Shown: positions 23,851 to 36,943, numbered from the stretch's first letter. The stretch: 64,000 nt of DNA from Isoetes taiwanensis (GCA_021234155.1 JAJEKV010000036.1:10305426-10369425), one strand, 5' to 3'. Numbers and translations: made by a program. Notes: a model not told the origin generated them from the sequence alone.

Positions 23851-23999
23851 TTTCGGAATAGAGGTTTTTCAACCTAGGTAGTAAGAAGTCTGTTGCGCTC
23901 ATTTATTAGTCTCTGCGGCCGATTAAAAAACTATTCTATATATTCTACTCTATTCTATTATGGCATCCCAAGCATCAAACATTGAGATGAGAGTGCCCA

Positions 24000-26300
24000 C
24001 AGGAATACCAAGAAGTTTGTTTGCCTTCCCATGAGGCAATACCCTCCAGGGATAAGCAAGAACACATTGTGGGACCATCATCTAGAGTTCACAGAGCAGA
24101 ACACTTTTGCCAACCAACCAAAGCACCAGAGGCTAAGAAAAATATGTCTAGCAGAAGCTTTGCATTTTGGAGATTATCATCTTCTGCTATCAAGAATAGA
24201 AAGGTATATACATATTGATTACATATTAATTGAGAGCCATTCTCCATAGATAGACCCTAATCACATCAACCTCAGCAGCACTAGACAAGAATTGTGAGAA
24301 CACCTCTGTCATGATTGTAAAAAGCAATGGAGCCAAGGGGCAACCTTTGCGAATTCCTCTACCAACAGAAAACACTGCAGAGGGCTCTCCCTAGAAAAGT
24401 ATCGTAGATCTTGTAGAAGTATGCAGTTCCTTGTGAATGGGATACCAAACCCTAAGGCCAATAAATACCTCTCTAAAAAACTCTAATCCACGCTAGGCCA
24501 ATATACTATGCATGGGCCTTTAGCTTTGCCCAATACATGCCTCCATATGCTGATGCAATATTATCAAGGATACACCTTCCAGGCAAGAATCTTGTGTGGA
24601 TGGAATACACTGTAGTGAGCAATGCTATAGGACGCCAGTCCAAAATGGTCTTTACATTTGGAAATCAAGCAAATGGAACATGTATTAAGAATTTTATTTA
24701 AAACCTTTGTATCTTCTAAATTCATAAAATGCATTATATTCATCATCTCCAATCCACTCCCAATATTCTTGAAAAACTTCTATTGGAAAATCAGCAAGAT
24801 TTTAACATTTTCCTTCCTCCAAAAGTTGAATTGCAGAACACAGGACATCTTTAGTGATATTTGTCTCCAAAAATCCTCTACCGAAGTGTTGCCTAGCAAA
24901 GAATGCGACAAAATGATTATAAAGGTGTTGCTTTACCTGCATCGGGACAGAAACCTCCGAGTCATCTAGTAAAAGAAGGTAATTAACGAAAGTTGCCATC
25001 CGCCTCCTTTTAGCAGTCTTAAAAGAGAATTGTGAACACCTATCACCACGCTTGAAACAAATTGTAAACCAACTTTCAGCTTAACTGCATTCACGTGCTC
25101 AACCTCGATATTTTTAATTTCTGTCAGAATTTCTTTCTCTTTAACTCTAAAAGAGGGAGCTTGAACTGTCAACTACCCTTTAGTCTCAAGTACTTTGCTC
25201 TAACCGCATTCCTTTCCAAAGGATTTGACAGCAGCCATGGCAGCGATGACCTCTGACATCCCTCTAGATTGAGAATGCACGTGACACACATCTTTACATC
25301 CCGTTTTAAACTCTTCATCCTTCAAGTAACTGGTGTTGGGTTAAAAAAAATGTTTCAATAGGTCTCCTAGTATTTACACCAAAGAAGAAAACCATTGTGG
25401 GTTGAGATCTGAAACTGAACTATCCAAAAGATTAGTCCTGCGAAAATGAAGTACCAAACTAATAGCAACAACATTATAATAGCCACAATCATGGCGAGCA
25501 TATGTTCTAACACTACCCATCCAACCATTACATCATGTGTAAGACTGGCCCCGATCAATTTGCGCCCATCCACAATCCTGCAAGAAGCATTTGCACTACT
25601 CCCTCTCAAATCCTTGAATTACTTATGATCCCCTACCACATCTGTCAGCTTCTATTTTCACCATATTAAAATCACCAACCATAAATCAAGCAACATTCAT
25701 TCCAAGTCTAAGAATCTTACTCCTTAAAGAAGGTCCGGTCGATCATGAGCATAAACATTCACTATACCCCATTCCTGAACTTTGTCCTACCATTTAACAA
25801 TAATCCAACGACCAAACTTATCAATATGGATAAATGTAATATCAATAAACAACCTCCAAGCAGTGAGGACCCCTGCTTTAGCTGAGTCGACAGCTGCAAT
25901 GAGAACATTATAGTCACGACCCAGAATGGAAGCCAACTTGTGAACATCTCCTCCACGACATTTGTGTTCTCGAAGGCAGCAAGAATCCATGGAAATTTTA
26001 GATAAATACAGAGATAATCTGCTCCTTTTACTTGGAAAAGAAGCAATGCCCCTAGTCCATGACAAAATATTCATAGTACCGAATCGGTCTGATCCACTTC
26101 TATACTTTCTACCACGTCGGTACCATGAGACTCTCTTGAAAGATCTGTCCAACAAGTCCCAGAAAGAAGTAAGGGGGAGCTTCCTCTCTGTTCCACCCTT
26201 CCATTGTGCACTTCCATTATTGGCAGAGGAGAGCCTCCTCTCTGCTCCCTCCACCCCCCCATATATTGTATAACTCCACTATGGTTCTGTATTGGTGAGG
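24000..26300 (-). pseudogene. Decayed LINE ORF2 (endonuclease to RT)
   Basis: Reading down the minus strand from about 26,090, endonuclease-like blocks appear: MNILSWTRGIA, then LREHKCRGGDVHKLASILGR, then AKAGVLTAW and FGRWIIVKWQ. Next come linker blocks (IGVHNSLLRLL; DDSEVSVPMQVKQHLYNHFV near 24,920-24,970) and an RT motif, GIRKGCPLAPLLFTIM, at about 24,320-24,365. Frames shift repeatedly, so the copy is dead. The order EN then RT fixes the orientation. The region 26,300-26,620 may be its 5' part, with a Pro/Ser-rich minus frame, but this is uncertain. No poly-A tail or target duplication was found. Confidence 0.75.
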
Positions 26301-26332
26301 GAGAATTTCCTCTCTGCTCTACCCTTCTGACT

Positions 26333-26614
26333 TTAGTTCATTCCTGCCGGAACTCCTTTTTGCCGCTCTTGTTCTAATTGAGTCGATTGCAATTTTGCTC
26401 TAGCAGCATCATAGAAAAGAATGTCACATGTCTCTTTAAGAGGGAGAAGAGTTATAGAAGCCACATTTATTGCAGTTGTACAAGACAGAGGCTGAGAAGG
26501 AAGAGAAATGGGCGGTATAGAAGTATAGGCAAAAGCAAGAGGTGTAGAGGAAGATGGCATGGGCATGGAGGGAGACTGCGACATGATAACTCCTCTTCGC
26601 TTGAAAATTTGCAA
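26333..26614 (-). other. Pro/Ser-rich open frame, unrecognised
   Basis: This 93-codon minus-strand frame has a Pro/Ser-rich start (SMPMPSSSTPLAF) and a charged end (AKLQSTQLEQERQKGVPAG). It lies just upstream, in the transcriptional sense, of the decayed LINE endonuclease at 26.1 kb. It may be the tail of that element's ORF1 or chance sequence. There is no motif evidence. Confidence 0.25.
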
Positions 26615-27006
26615 ATATTGCTAGCTGGGGAAATAAAATAGCAAGCTAGGGACCGTTAAGTAATTTCAAGTCAAACTTGAGAAACATGGGGCCACTTTTA
26701 ATCACAATTAACTATGGCAAAGCACGATCATGGGGACGTGATTCTTTTCCCCGTCAACAATGGAGTGGACCAAGTGAGTGCCTAAGCCATTAACAATGTT
26801 AATTAGGAACTCTGATACCAACAAATCAGGAGGAACATTGGAGATTGAGAACTATCAAGGCATTTTCATCGCATTGAGCATGTTGGAGTTAAAAGCTGGG
26901 GAATAAGATTGGTAAATATATAATCACTCCAAATGGGATCAACCCCACATGCCATCAATTGTTCTGCTACAACATCATAAAAAACAACCAAGAAACAGTT
27001 TTGTAT

Positions 27007-28950
27007 CCAATATTTTTTTTTTTTGATGAACGTGGACCTTTATTACTCAAAAGAATACAAAGAGTACATGGGGGACTCAGAACCCAGTGCAGAAGATATC
27101 CACTAGAGCAACACTACCCACCACATACATAACATAGAAAAGCAGAGAACACAGATGACTATGAGCACAACTGTTTGCTATGAGTAGATGTGAATCTGAA
27201 GATATTGCTCCCAAATGACACGTTTGATGTCATCCTTTAAGGAAGAACACTTGTACGCATTCACAATGCGACTACGGGCATCGCTAAGCACTTGCATATC
27301 TGAAAAGAACTGTCCCTTGAAGATGAGGAGATTTCGTCTCTTCCAGATGGACCAGATGATCCAAGCAGATGCTAAGTGGAAAGCCCTCTTTGCCAACTTG
27401 TCCCAAGAACTAGGATAGACTGACAATAGGACCTGCTGACTATTCAAGTCACAATGGAAAAGACTCAGAAGCCACTGCCAAGCAGGTCGAACATGGCGAC
27501 ACAAGAAAAAGCAGTGCTCAATTGTCTCATCCCTCTGCGTGCAAAGAGGGCAGATCACAGAGACTTCTGGACGAAATCGATGAACAACAGTGTTTACCCG
27601 TATGCATCTATGAGTGACCTGCCACCATAAAATGGATAGCTTAGGATGAAGCAATTTATCCCATACCCATCGCCAGACTGCTTTACGATGAGGCTCGGGG
27701 ATAACTAAAGGCCACTTTGGCGATGGAGGCAACACCTCAGGATGAAGCAGGACCACATACATCGAGTGCACCAGATGCTCCTCCTTAACACTGCCATGAA
27801 CCACCCAGAGCTGGGGAGCCACGGCTTGTGGGTGTGGAGGAAGTAGCAGCTACTTTTTCCCAAATGCCCCGGTCCCAACGAAGGAGAAGGAACTTCAATT
27901 TGAACTCATTCCATGTCAACAATCTTGTCTCATTATACCATGCAGATACCGTGAGCACACCTGCTGCTCGCCACCGACGTTGCGTCAATGGATGGACAGA
28001 AGAGACCAGGGGATAATCTGCCTGACCATCACCCAAAGGGATCCACCAACAACTGGCTGTAGGATCTGTGTGGGCCATTGGATGGAACTGAAACAAAGTG
28101 CGAACAGTCTCCCAAGCAGCTAGCAACCCCTTGAGGAAAGGAGATGCATTAGGATAATAATGCCCATGGGAGGAGAGGCTTAATGGATGGAGAGCCCTCT
28201 GTAAAGACTGGTGAGTGAGACGCAGACCTGGAGAATTATCAGCATTATTGAGAATCCGCCATATGAACTTAGAGATCAGCACCTTGCTCTGGAGAAGAAA
28301 GTGAATCATCCCCAGCCCTCCACAAAGTTTAGGCATAATGCACTTCGCCCAACTAACTTTAACATAAGCTCCAATATTTTTCAATGTGCAATATCTAGGA
28401 AGGCCAACTCTTCGAAGGTGATTTGTTAGCCAGTAACCAAGTTTCTTAACATCCAAATAGACACCAGTATAAAGACCCCTAACTTCAAATGACATCAAAT
28501 TACCAATGCACTTCTTATGTAGATCATGATCAATCTCTACCACATGATATCCAAAAGCTTTGAGGGTGTCTCTACATATCTCATCTTGATAGAACATGTC
28601 CACTAGTGGTAACTCAAAATCAAGCAGAGCCTCACATGCTAGAAGCTCATCCAAAAGCGAGCCAATAAATTTCTTATTATTATAAATCATCAAATCAATA
28701 GCTCTCGAGATACGAGAAGAAGAAATAGCAGAAGATAAATCTTACTTAATTCAATTATTAAAATGCTCCCTTTATCCTATTCACCGAGTTTCTAGATCTC
28801 CATTGTAATGCGGGGGCTGGAGCCACAATTCTACTACCATTTGAGGGAATACTCTGAGCTGGCGATTGAGGAAAATCACTATGTGAGAAATACATACATT
28901 TCAGAATCAAACTCTCTTGCACCAAAAGGTGTTCTCGCTACATAAACTAG
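27007..28950 (-). mobile_element. Internally deleted LINE: ORF1 conserved block fused to ORF2 C-terminus, with poly-A tail
   Basis: The minus-strand element ends in a 13-nt A run (T run at about 27,007-27,021). Its 5' part encodes an ORF1-like block (near 28,730 SAISSSRISRAID, then NNKKFIGSLLDELL, VVEIDHDLHKK and YWLTNHLRRVGLPRY). This runs without a break into the late part of ORF2: VSWAKCIMPKLCGGLGMIHF, then the zf-RVT region VICPLCTQRDETIEHCFFLC and SAWIIWSIWKRRNLLIF. Endonuclease and the RT core are missing, so it was presumably mobilised in trans. A frameshift near 27,800 separates the two long frames (28,693-27,785 and 27,822-27,178). Stops at 28,735-28,750 precede the first. The deletion starts at nearly the same ORF1 residue at which the 9.2-10.8 kb element stops matching. 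Confidence 0.8.
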
Positions 28951-29454
28951 CTCCCCGGGACTTCTTCGCTATCGAGGACTTGAGAGCCAATTGAGAAGAA
29001 GAAATAGAAGACACTACTTGTGTCACCATTGAGGGCAAGATGGCCGAAGATTATCAGATTAGATCTGGCTCCCTTATGCAAAAAGAAACCCACCAGAACA
29101 CACAGTGATGGAAAACCTCTGCACAAGCTTTTCAATAAGCCCAAACACACCAAAAAGTGGGTGCGGATGCAAAGTTATGGCAGAAAAGGCAAAATTGCCC
29201 TATCTGAAAGCTGCCCATCAGAGCGCCCAACCGACTTTCATACATCAAAACTTTATTGGTCTTGCAACGTCTTTAGGCTGGTTACACGGAATATCCAGCA
29301 TATATCGACATATACCAAAATATGCTCACCCACGAACAGGAGTAAGGGATTGCCCGTTAGGGGCAACCCAAAAATGTCAGAGGAGATGTCCAAGTGCACA
29401 TCATCCCAAAGATATTTAAAAATCCAATCACTAACAATAAGAACAAAAGAAACT

Positions 29455-29513
29455 GTGACGTTCCACGTATTTATATACCTTTTTAAGTATAAATACATGG
29501 CACGTCACTATGA
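29455..29513. repeat. Short inverted repeat with TATA-like loop
   Basis: GTGACGTTCCACGTATTTAT at about 29,455 pairs imperfectly with ATAAATACATGGCACGTCAC at about 29,490-29,509. The arms contain ACGT cores and the loop is AT-rich. It may be a small MITE or a promoter piece. No associated gene is visible. Confidence 0.45.
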
Positions 29514-29514
29514 A

Positions 29515-30409
29515 TAAATAATGGTACATTAATTATTCATAAGCTAAGGTTAGCTATGTTAATCACTAATTATTAAGGTGGAAACCTAACTCTAAACCCT
29601 AATTCGAATTTTATTAAAAGGGCTAAAATATTAAATTAATTAATGATAACCAATCTAGACTTGCCACCTGGCCCAAATCGATTGGGCAAGGCAAACCTGC
29701 TAACTTGATACACCCAAATTGGGGTTTCTGCCCACAATTTGCCTCAATTCGATTTGGGGGCAGTTGGAGGAGGAGGAGGAGCTTATTCAACCAGCAGGAC
29801 ATGGAGGACCTGAGAGATGGGAGATCTAGCTCAGATACCAGTTAATAGACTTAGTTAGCTTGAGATTCTAGCTAGGAACTAACCCTTGCGTGTTAGATGG
29901 ATGATTAGTCTCTCTATTTTATGTTCTAGATGAGATTACGATGGATGTATCAAATAGGAATGCTCTCTTTTTGTTCCTCCTGTATTGTATGGGTAAAAGG
30001 GGGGTAGAGACCTAAAGGCCATCTAGGATTAGATATGCTCCTAGTTAGAACCCCTTACATCCCATTAGATGCGGCCTAAGCACAAAAACCCACTTGGTGT
30101 GGATGCTATGTTGTGATTCAGCGCCAGATAACGGGTATGATGGTGAAACGACGGTGGGATCCTGCCTAGCATAGCTACAGGATTCCTATAGTGTGCTAGG
30201 CTTATAGTCGGTCACTGAAGGGGCCGGGTATGGATCTCACACTTCCTGGGTCGCAGGATACATGCCTATAGGGACGTGGTGAGCCGACCTTTAGATTTAG
30301 GGGAGTAAGTTGGGTACGGATGCGGGGGCTGCTGAAGTGTGTAAGGCACAAAGCCTGCTGGCAAACCAAATAAGATCATCCTCATGTCGGGCGGCATGCA
30401 GTGGCTAGG
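29515..30409. other. No recognisable gene
   Basis: The sequence shows no coding signal. It adjoins the broken edge of an HUH element at 30,410. A minus-strand TGGTATCTGAGC near 29,840 resembles a retrotransposon primer-binding site, but no LTR pair was found. Confidence 0.4.
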
Positions 30410-31526
30410 ATTTAGCAAGACTCTCTAGACTGCTCGAACACGATGCTCATTGATATTAACCATGTTTGAAGGTATGGTCCAAGAGCTAGACAAAGTAAAC
30501 TTCCCAGATCGAATCATTCTAGTCAAGGCATACAACAGACTAGAAGTCAGCCTACGATTGCTATGGTAATTCACAAAATGCGCAGCTCTATTCAAAAGAT
30601 TCTTATTGTCAAGAACAACAGGGTTCTTTGTATCACCAGCCCCCCATCTCAAATACAGGTCTTTTCCCTTCTCAACAGTAGCTTCACTGACATTATGGAG
30701 GTGGCAGACATAGTGGCCTTTGCCAACATCCTTCCTGCAGTACCCAATCATGCCTTCAAAGCAATGAAGGCGACTGTTCTTGAGGGCCTTGCATACCAGA
30801 ATCACACTCGATGGCTTTGACATCCAATTGAAATCCTTCTTTATAGCATCGTTCATGGCTCTAGGGCTCTGCTCTGAAAACAACTTGGCAATGCAAGAGA
30901 CTCACACTTGCACCACGCTCCATGGCCACGGCCCCAGCCAAACAGATTCGATTGCAAAAACCAACAAGAGCATTATAAAGACTTATGGGCACATCTTGCC
31001 CAGAAAGACCCAAGGTCACGCTCACATCTATGGCACTCCAATCCTGACCAATGTCCTCTAGTATGAGGTTCTCCAGAAGAGGACCCGATTTTCAAAGAAT
31101 TCAGAGAAGGGGACACAGACTAGGCAACACCCTTCCCATTCCTCGCTGCTCTCTTCAAAGACATCACAAAAAAAAAAACAAGCAGCAAACATGACTTACC
31201 TGTAATAGAGGTCCGCTGACAGAAACCTGGAAATGTGCTTCTGAAGACCCGAGGCGATCCCTGCTTATAGTGTGGGGGAAATGAGAAAGGGTGACAGAGC
31301 AACGACACATACCCAGCACTGCCTTTGCCATCTTCGCCATGCCCATCTGCCGACCACGTGAACAGAGCCAGTTCTGACCAACCCAGGCGCAGATTCAAGC
31401 CCTAGATTCCCCTGTTTCGAATCCACACTGCCAGCATAATTTTCTACCATATTTCCATACGAATACGCATATCAACCATCCAAAATATTAAGTTATAAAC
31501 ATACCCTTCCTCATTTCGGCCATATA
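30410..31526 (-). mobile_element. 5' half of an HUH (Replitron-like) element, broken at 30,410
   Basis: This segment matches the 5' half of the fuller copy at 35,995-38,403. The match runs from its outer end (near 31,526, AATGAGGAAGGGTATGTTTA on the minus strand) down to 30,410, where similarity stops abruptly at CTTGCTAAATCCT. The Rep frame is present (IDVSVTLGLSGQD near 31,000; CFEGMIGYCRKDVGKGHY near 30,720), and copy-specific changes are visible. The HUH region reads SLLHCQ instead of DHLHSQ, and a TAG follows shortly after at about 30,860. This copy keeps the correct frame before motif 1, where the other copy has lost one base. It is non-functional. Confidence 0.8.
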
Positions 31527-34425
31527 ATATCACTGACACAAATTGTAAATATAATTCTTTTCCTCATTAAACAAAAAAAAAAAAATCAACAGAAATTGCC
31601 GTGGAACTCACAGAAATCCGCCAAGTGCTACACCCGCAGCATTTTCTTGTGCAGCTAATCCTATTATGGCTATCTAACATTGCAATTTGAAAGGTTATAA
31701 TTTGCTAGAATCTAAAACTTATGCAGAGTTATTATCTGGCTCCGATCACCCCATTTTCCAAGAAAGGTTAGTGAAAATGCCTATGATCAGTAAGAAAAAT
31801 TTATTAAGGTTCAACCACAACCATGGAACAAAATATAGTCTGTAGATGCATGATGCATCACTACCTCAACAAGGACTGGTGAGAAGAAGTTAGTGGAAAC
31901 AATCTTCTTTTTCTTAAGCCCTTCATCCTTCTATAATCAAATCAAGGATGTCAGAAGACACTCTAGACCATACAATCACCATGTTAGTTATACACCTTTC
32001 TTGCGGCTCCATTCTCTAGTTTACGTTTTTCATTTCCAAAATGCCATAAAGCTTAATCTGAAAGAAGCTACCAAAAAAGGGGAAAATAAAGATTGTATAT
32101 TGTACCATTTTTTGCTTCATCCTCTGCAAGTTCAGATTCCCTGGAAACCAAATGAAATGCATGGAACGAAATTGCAGAAGAGAAAACAAACTTAAACAAG
32201 AATGCATACCCATCACCATCAATGATACTATTCCATAGAGACCGTATACCAAATGCAAAAACAAGAATGTTGCTGCATTGTTTGTCAAATTTGGTGACAT
32301 GTCATATAAAAACATCCATTAGGTATTTGTAAGATGACCAACTCCCACAGTAATACTTCAGAACACATGCTATTATTGTTGAGATTTTTATGAAATAAGT
32401 AAAAATCGTTAGACACCAATCAAATTAACCAGTCTATTGACATCTACTAGAGAAAGCAAGTGAAGTAGAGTCAAAATGATAAACCTACCTAATCTAATTC
32501 ATTACGTTGACTGTAAGTTATAGGCAACAGCTAAAAGTGCCATCATTTTAGACATGACATTGAGTCTTCCACGGCATAAATAATATTTCTTCTTGTCCAC
32601 TAGCCTTAGCCATCCAATATATGCACCTAAAGCCTTAGGTAAAAGGCAATTGCTATATGGACTTCTTGGACAAACTCAATCTCCTCCTTTGAGTTGATGA
32701 ATTGTAGTCATGTTTGACATATCATGATAAGGGCTAAACCATGAACTGCAGCTCGTAATATAGGAATGAAAGTGCAGAGAAGATGCATCAGGCGGGACGA
32801 CAGAGGGAAGGAAGTGCGGAGAAGATGCATCCGACGAGATGGACTGACATAGCTGAATATGTGGATGGGCTAGAATTCCAGAAAGTCTTGCACCTCAAGT
32901 TAGGCAACCCTGCTAAAAACTAGCGAAAGGAACTCAACAGGCTATAGAAAATACAGGCACAGAGAAATTAGGGCAAACTAATATAAAGTGAATTGAAGTG
33001 AATTGAATATCAGAGAACAATTAAAATGTCATTTACGTCTTCTTCAAATCATTTCAAAGTCTAATTAGGGCAAAATAATATAAATTGAATTGAATTTTAG
33101 TGTTTATGATATAAATAGCATATGTTTAGGTGATGTCCCTGCATTTAAGGTACCAGTATTTTCTAGTTTTGGAAGGGCAGGATATAAGGTTGTTGTAGCC
33201 CTCTTTGGTGGTGTTGTAGAGGTTCATATAATATTTTCCGATTTCATTTGCCTTTTTCTTGCATTTGGTTTCTGTTAAAAGGTCAATGTCGAAGTTTTTC
33301 GTATAGTTTGTGTTTGTCGACGTCTGTTGCCATTTTTATGTTTGGTTTTGCTTTGTGTTGTTTGTACATAGTTGATAAGTTTGTTATTTGTCCTATATAT
33401 TTCCTGTTTTTACTTGCGCCACTGTTAGTTATGTTAGAGTTGTTTTGACGTGTATATATTTTTTCTTTTTTCCTTAGTATTATTAGTTGTGGTGTATTTA
33501 TAGTAGTTAAGATAAAGTTTGAGTTTGAGATTGAGATCGAGTATTGTATTCTATTATATTGTATTGTATTGTATTAGGTTGAACATTTTAGCATTGTGAG
33601 TAGTTCAGCATTTGAAACATATCAAATTCAAGTTTGTACGGCTATCAACTATCATCCATGGTGAGTCTGAAAAGATGTATGTTTTGGTTTTTGATAAAAA
33701 AAATTATTTAACATTTTCTAAATTGAATAGCATTTTCTAGTTGTTAAATTGAAGTAAACATATTTTAGCATCTTGTAGTTGTAAAATTTGAATATTTGCC
33801 ATGGGGTGGTGGTATGCTTTGTTGGCAGTTTGCTATGATTCAATTGTTTAGTCTGTTTTTGTGATGCTCCCTGAATCCATACGATGCTCCCATCGTATAA
33901 ATACGAGAAATTCCCCTCCCATGGCGACTCCATCACCACGGAAAGGCCCTCCATCTGACTCAGACCACTTGTGATGGCCAACGGAGGTGTCATTCGTCCC
34001 ATGCCTTCTATGGGAATCCTATATAGCGGAAGTGTACATACATGTTACTTGGCAACAATACTAATAAGGGTGGCCCAATACAACTAACAACAGAATACCA
34101 ACATAACAAAGGAAATGCACCATAAATCAGGGCTCTACCCCGGGCTCAGACTCATGGGGGTCGACTGACAATCAAGGCCTCTGGATAACAGCAGACAGAA
34201 GTATAACATGACGTTGGATGGCATAGAACAATGGCTAGGGTAGTCCATTCCATCCGCCCCTCCTGTGCACACTTTGCAAATAGGCTGGAACATGCTATGG
34301 CATGATTGTAACCCTCCGGAGACACAATCCCATGGAATCACCCTATGAGACTGCTCCGGGTTACATCTCCCCGGCCCGATGAGGCAGGTCAAGGAGACGT
34401 CCCCTGGGCCTGGACGTAGGAGTTA
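31527..34425. other. No recognisable gene; interior of a possible inversion
   Basis: I see no coding structure or element ends. Microsatellite-like GTATT/CTATT repeats lie near 33,540-33,580. CCATACGATGCTCCCATCGT near 33,877 forms a small inverted repeat (CATACGATG with CATCGTATA) next to ATAAATACG. If the flanking HUH halves were one element, this stretch was inverted along with the 5' half. Confidence 0.4.
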
Positions 34426-34429
34426 TTGG

Positions 34430-35211
34430 GATGAGATGATGCTATTCTTGCTGATCAGGGGGACAATAATTTTGAAGACATACACGATGCTTCTTACAGT
34501 GCATATAACCCTGATGTCATGATAGTTGAGCCTGGTGTAGATTATACCACAAGGGTGATCGTATGACTCGGCGATGAATTAGTTCTGTTTGTTGTTTATA
34601 TTTTGTTATTTGTATGTGAGATTATGATCCAGGTTGATGTAAATTTCTGTTGTAGTGCTTGCAGGAGCACGGCTGTTGGGGAGCTCAACTTCCTTGGCTT
34701 GGTTGAGTGTCATTCAACATATTGTAAAGTTTGTTTTCAGTTAATGTATGGTTGTGGCGATGCTGCTTATGGGAAATGCTTTGTTAATGACTGCCATTGG
34801 ATTGAAATTTCTTAGAGATCGTTGTGAGATCATTTTTTATTCATGTTTCGTGGTAGCACTAACTTGTTTGATGTGTTAGTGGGCTTCGGCCCCTAGGCAT
34901 AGCAGGCATCCCTTGTGTAGGATGTATGCTATGCTTGGATGAGCATGGGAATTATGCTGGGGTTCGACTTCCCATGCTCATTGTAATTTGATGGCCATTA
35001 TGTGGTGGCTGCTGCTGGAATTATGATGCTGGGATATCGAACCATGGGATGGTTCTTGTGTTAAAGGGGTGAGTCAAATGTGATGGATTTGAACCCATCT
35101 TGACTTGCATTGAAGGCTCCAAAAACTATGAGGTGGAATATCATGTGTAATATGCCTCCATCCAATGGTCACAAAAATTTATGATAAACCCCAAATGATA
35201 ATACACCCCAA
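34430..35211 (+). mobile_element. 3' half of an HUH (Replitron-like) element, plus orientation
   Basis: From about 34,440 (TTGCTGATCAGGGGGACAAT) to 35,211 this plus-strand segment matches the 3' half of the copy at 35,995-38,403. It encodes the same acidic tail (NNFEDIHDASYSA; EPGVDYT). A jump at about 34,566 removes roughly 480 bp present in the other copy. It ends, like that copy, at GATAATACACCCCAA. Its left edge corresponds to the same point at which the 30.4-31.5 kb half stops, but its orientation is opposite. Confidence 0.8.
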
Positions 35212-36580
35212 ATGCTCCTTGTACAACAGCTACTGTTTGAGGAGACAAACATTTGGCAGCCAAAATCTCAGAAAGGATGGTAGGGGCATTCTTGTCATCT
35301 CACTTGTCTTCTTGAAAACTTGGAGACTCATAGGCTTGATATATTTTGTAGGTCGCCCTTTCTGGAGGTGTATTGTTCTTTCTTTTTGGTATACACTCTA
35401 TTATTGATACAACAAATTGGAGGTGCAGCCCATCTGAGATCACACTTGCGCATTTCTTAGGGCCCGAAGGCATTATGGACATCCAGATGTCTTTCATAGA
35501 GTGTTCACCTACCATGAGGCAACTTCAGTAAAGCTTCTCATGTAATAAATATTAGTGAACCGCAGGTGCTATCCATAATCCTTGCTTACAACATATATCA
35601 TATTGTGTTTGCCCTGGCAGATGCCAGCTATTATTTATCTTCACTGCAAGTTTTAATTCTACTTTGCAGCAGGGGAGCATTACACATCATGAGTACATAC
35701 AGGTTAATATATGTTCAACACATTATATATTCTCCACAATATTTATATTTCCTAGCATATTCAAGTTGGAAAATGTCGGGATGTGGGCAGAGATGTCTAT
35801 CGACTAGGAAACCTTTTAGATTTTTTCTGAATGATGTCTTTCTTTTACATTTCAGATGGATATTATATTTGTACCTTGGTAGATGCCCATAGGTTCTAGT
35901 AAGTTATTCTAATAATCCTCTGGCTAATATTTTCATCTGTCTGGACTATGCATGCTTTCCTCTATGGCAATGTATACCTGGTATGCTACTTATCTTGGGG
36001 TGTATTATCATTTGGGGTGTATTATAAATTTTTATGACCATTGGATGGAGGCATATTACACATGATATTCCATCTCACGGTTCTTGGACCCTCCAATGCA
36101 AGTCAAGATGGGGTCAAAGCCATCCCATTTGACTCACCCCTTTAACACAAGAACCATCCCATGGTTCGATATCTCAGCAACATAATTCCAGCAACCGTCA
36201 CCACATAATGGCCATTAAATTATAATGAGCCTGGGGAGTCCAACCCCAACATAATTCCCATGCCCATCCAAGCATAGCATGCATCCCACACAAGGGGTGC
36301 CTGCTATGCCCAGGGGCCGAAGCCCACTAACACATCAAACAAGTTAGTGCTACCATGAAACATGAATAAAAAATGACCTAACAACGATCTCTAAGAAATT
36401 TCAATCCAATGGCAGTCATTAACAAAGCATTTCCCATAAGCAGCATCACCACAGCCATACAATAACTGAAAATAAACTTTACAATATGTTGAAGGACACT
36501 CAACCAAGCCAAGGAAGTTGAGCTCCCAAACAACAACGTGCTCCTGCAGGCACTACAACAGAAATTTACGTGAACCTGGA

Positions 36581-36943
36581 TCACAACCTCACATACAAAT
36601 AACAAAATATAAACAGCAAAACATATAACAGAACTAGTTCATCACCGAGCCACTCTGTGCATGCCTTATGACCGCATCTAATTGGCGCATTTTCTGAACA
36701 AGCAATGCTCATATGAGACCGCAATGTATGCAACTCAGAAGCTGGGACACCCAAGTGCTCCCACTCCACAACAGATATGGCACTATCAATGGACATGTAG
36801 AATGCCTTGAGCTGCCGCCTAAGCACATGGAGTGATGCTATGCACCTCAATGCCCACCTAAATGACATTATTAACAAATTCTTGCGCGGAGAACGCTGCC
36901 TCTGGTTCAGCTGAATACACAACAGGGTCGGGATATGATGCAT
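36581..36943 (-). other. Downstream open frame inside the HUH element
   Basis: This 120-codon frame (Leu/Ile-rich C-terminus LLYVLLFIFCYLYV; central MSIDSAISVVEWEHLG) partly overlaps the proposed last Rep exon in another frame. The plus-strand sister copy has lost most of this segment. No family was recognised, and it may be 3' UTR read by chance. Confidence 0.25.

Noticed and set aside
26800-26830. Minus-strand TGGTATCAGAG resembling a retrotransposon primer-binding site (Met-tRNA)
   Set aside because: No LTR ending beside it, no second LTR and no gag or pol frame of an LTR element nearby; an 11-base match alone is weak.
29020-29517. Plus-strand frame of 165 codons
   Set aside because: It has no motif, no splice context and low-complexity Lys/Ser composition, and it overlaps other equally open frames.
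29835-29860. Minus-strand TGGTATCTGAGC, another primer-binding-site-like sequence
   Set aside because: It has a mismatch, is not preceded by a terminal CA, and no LTR pair was found.
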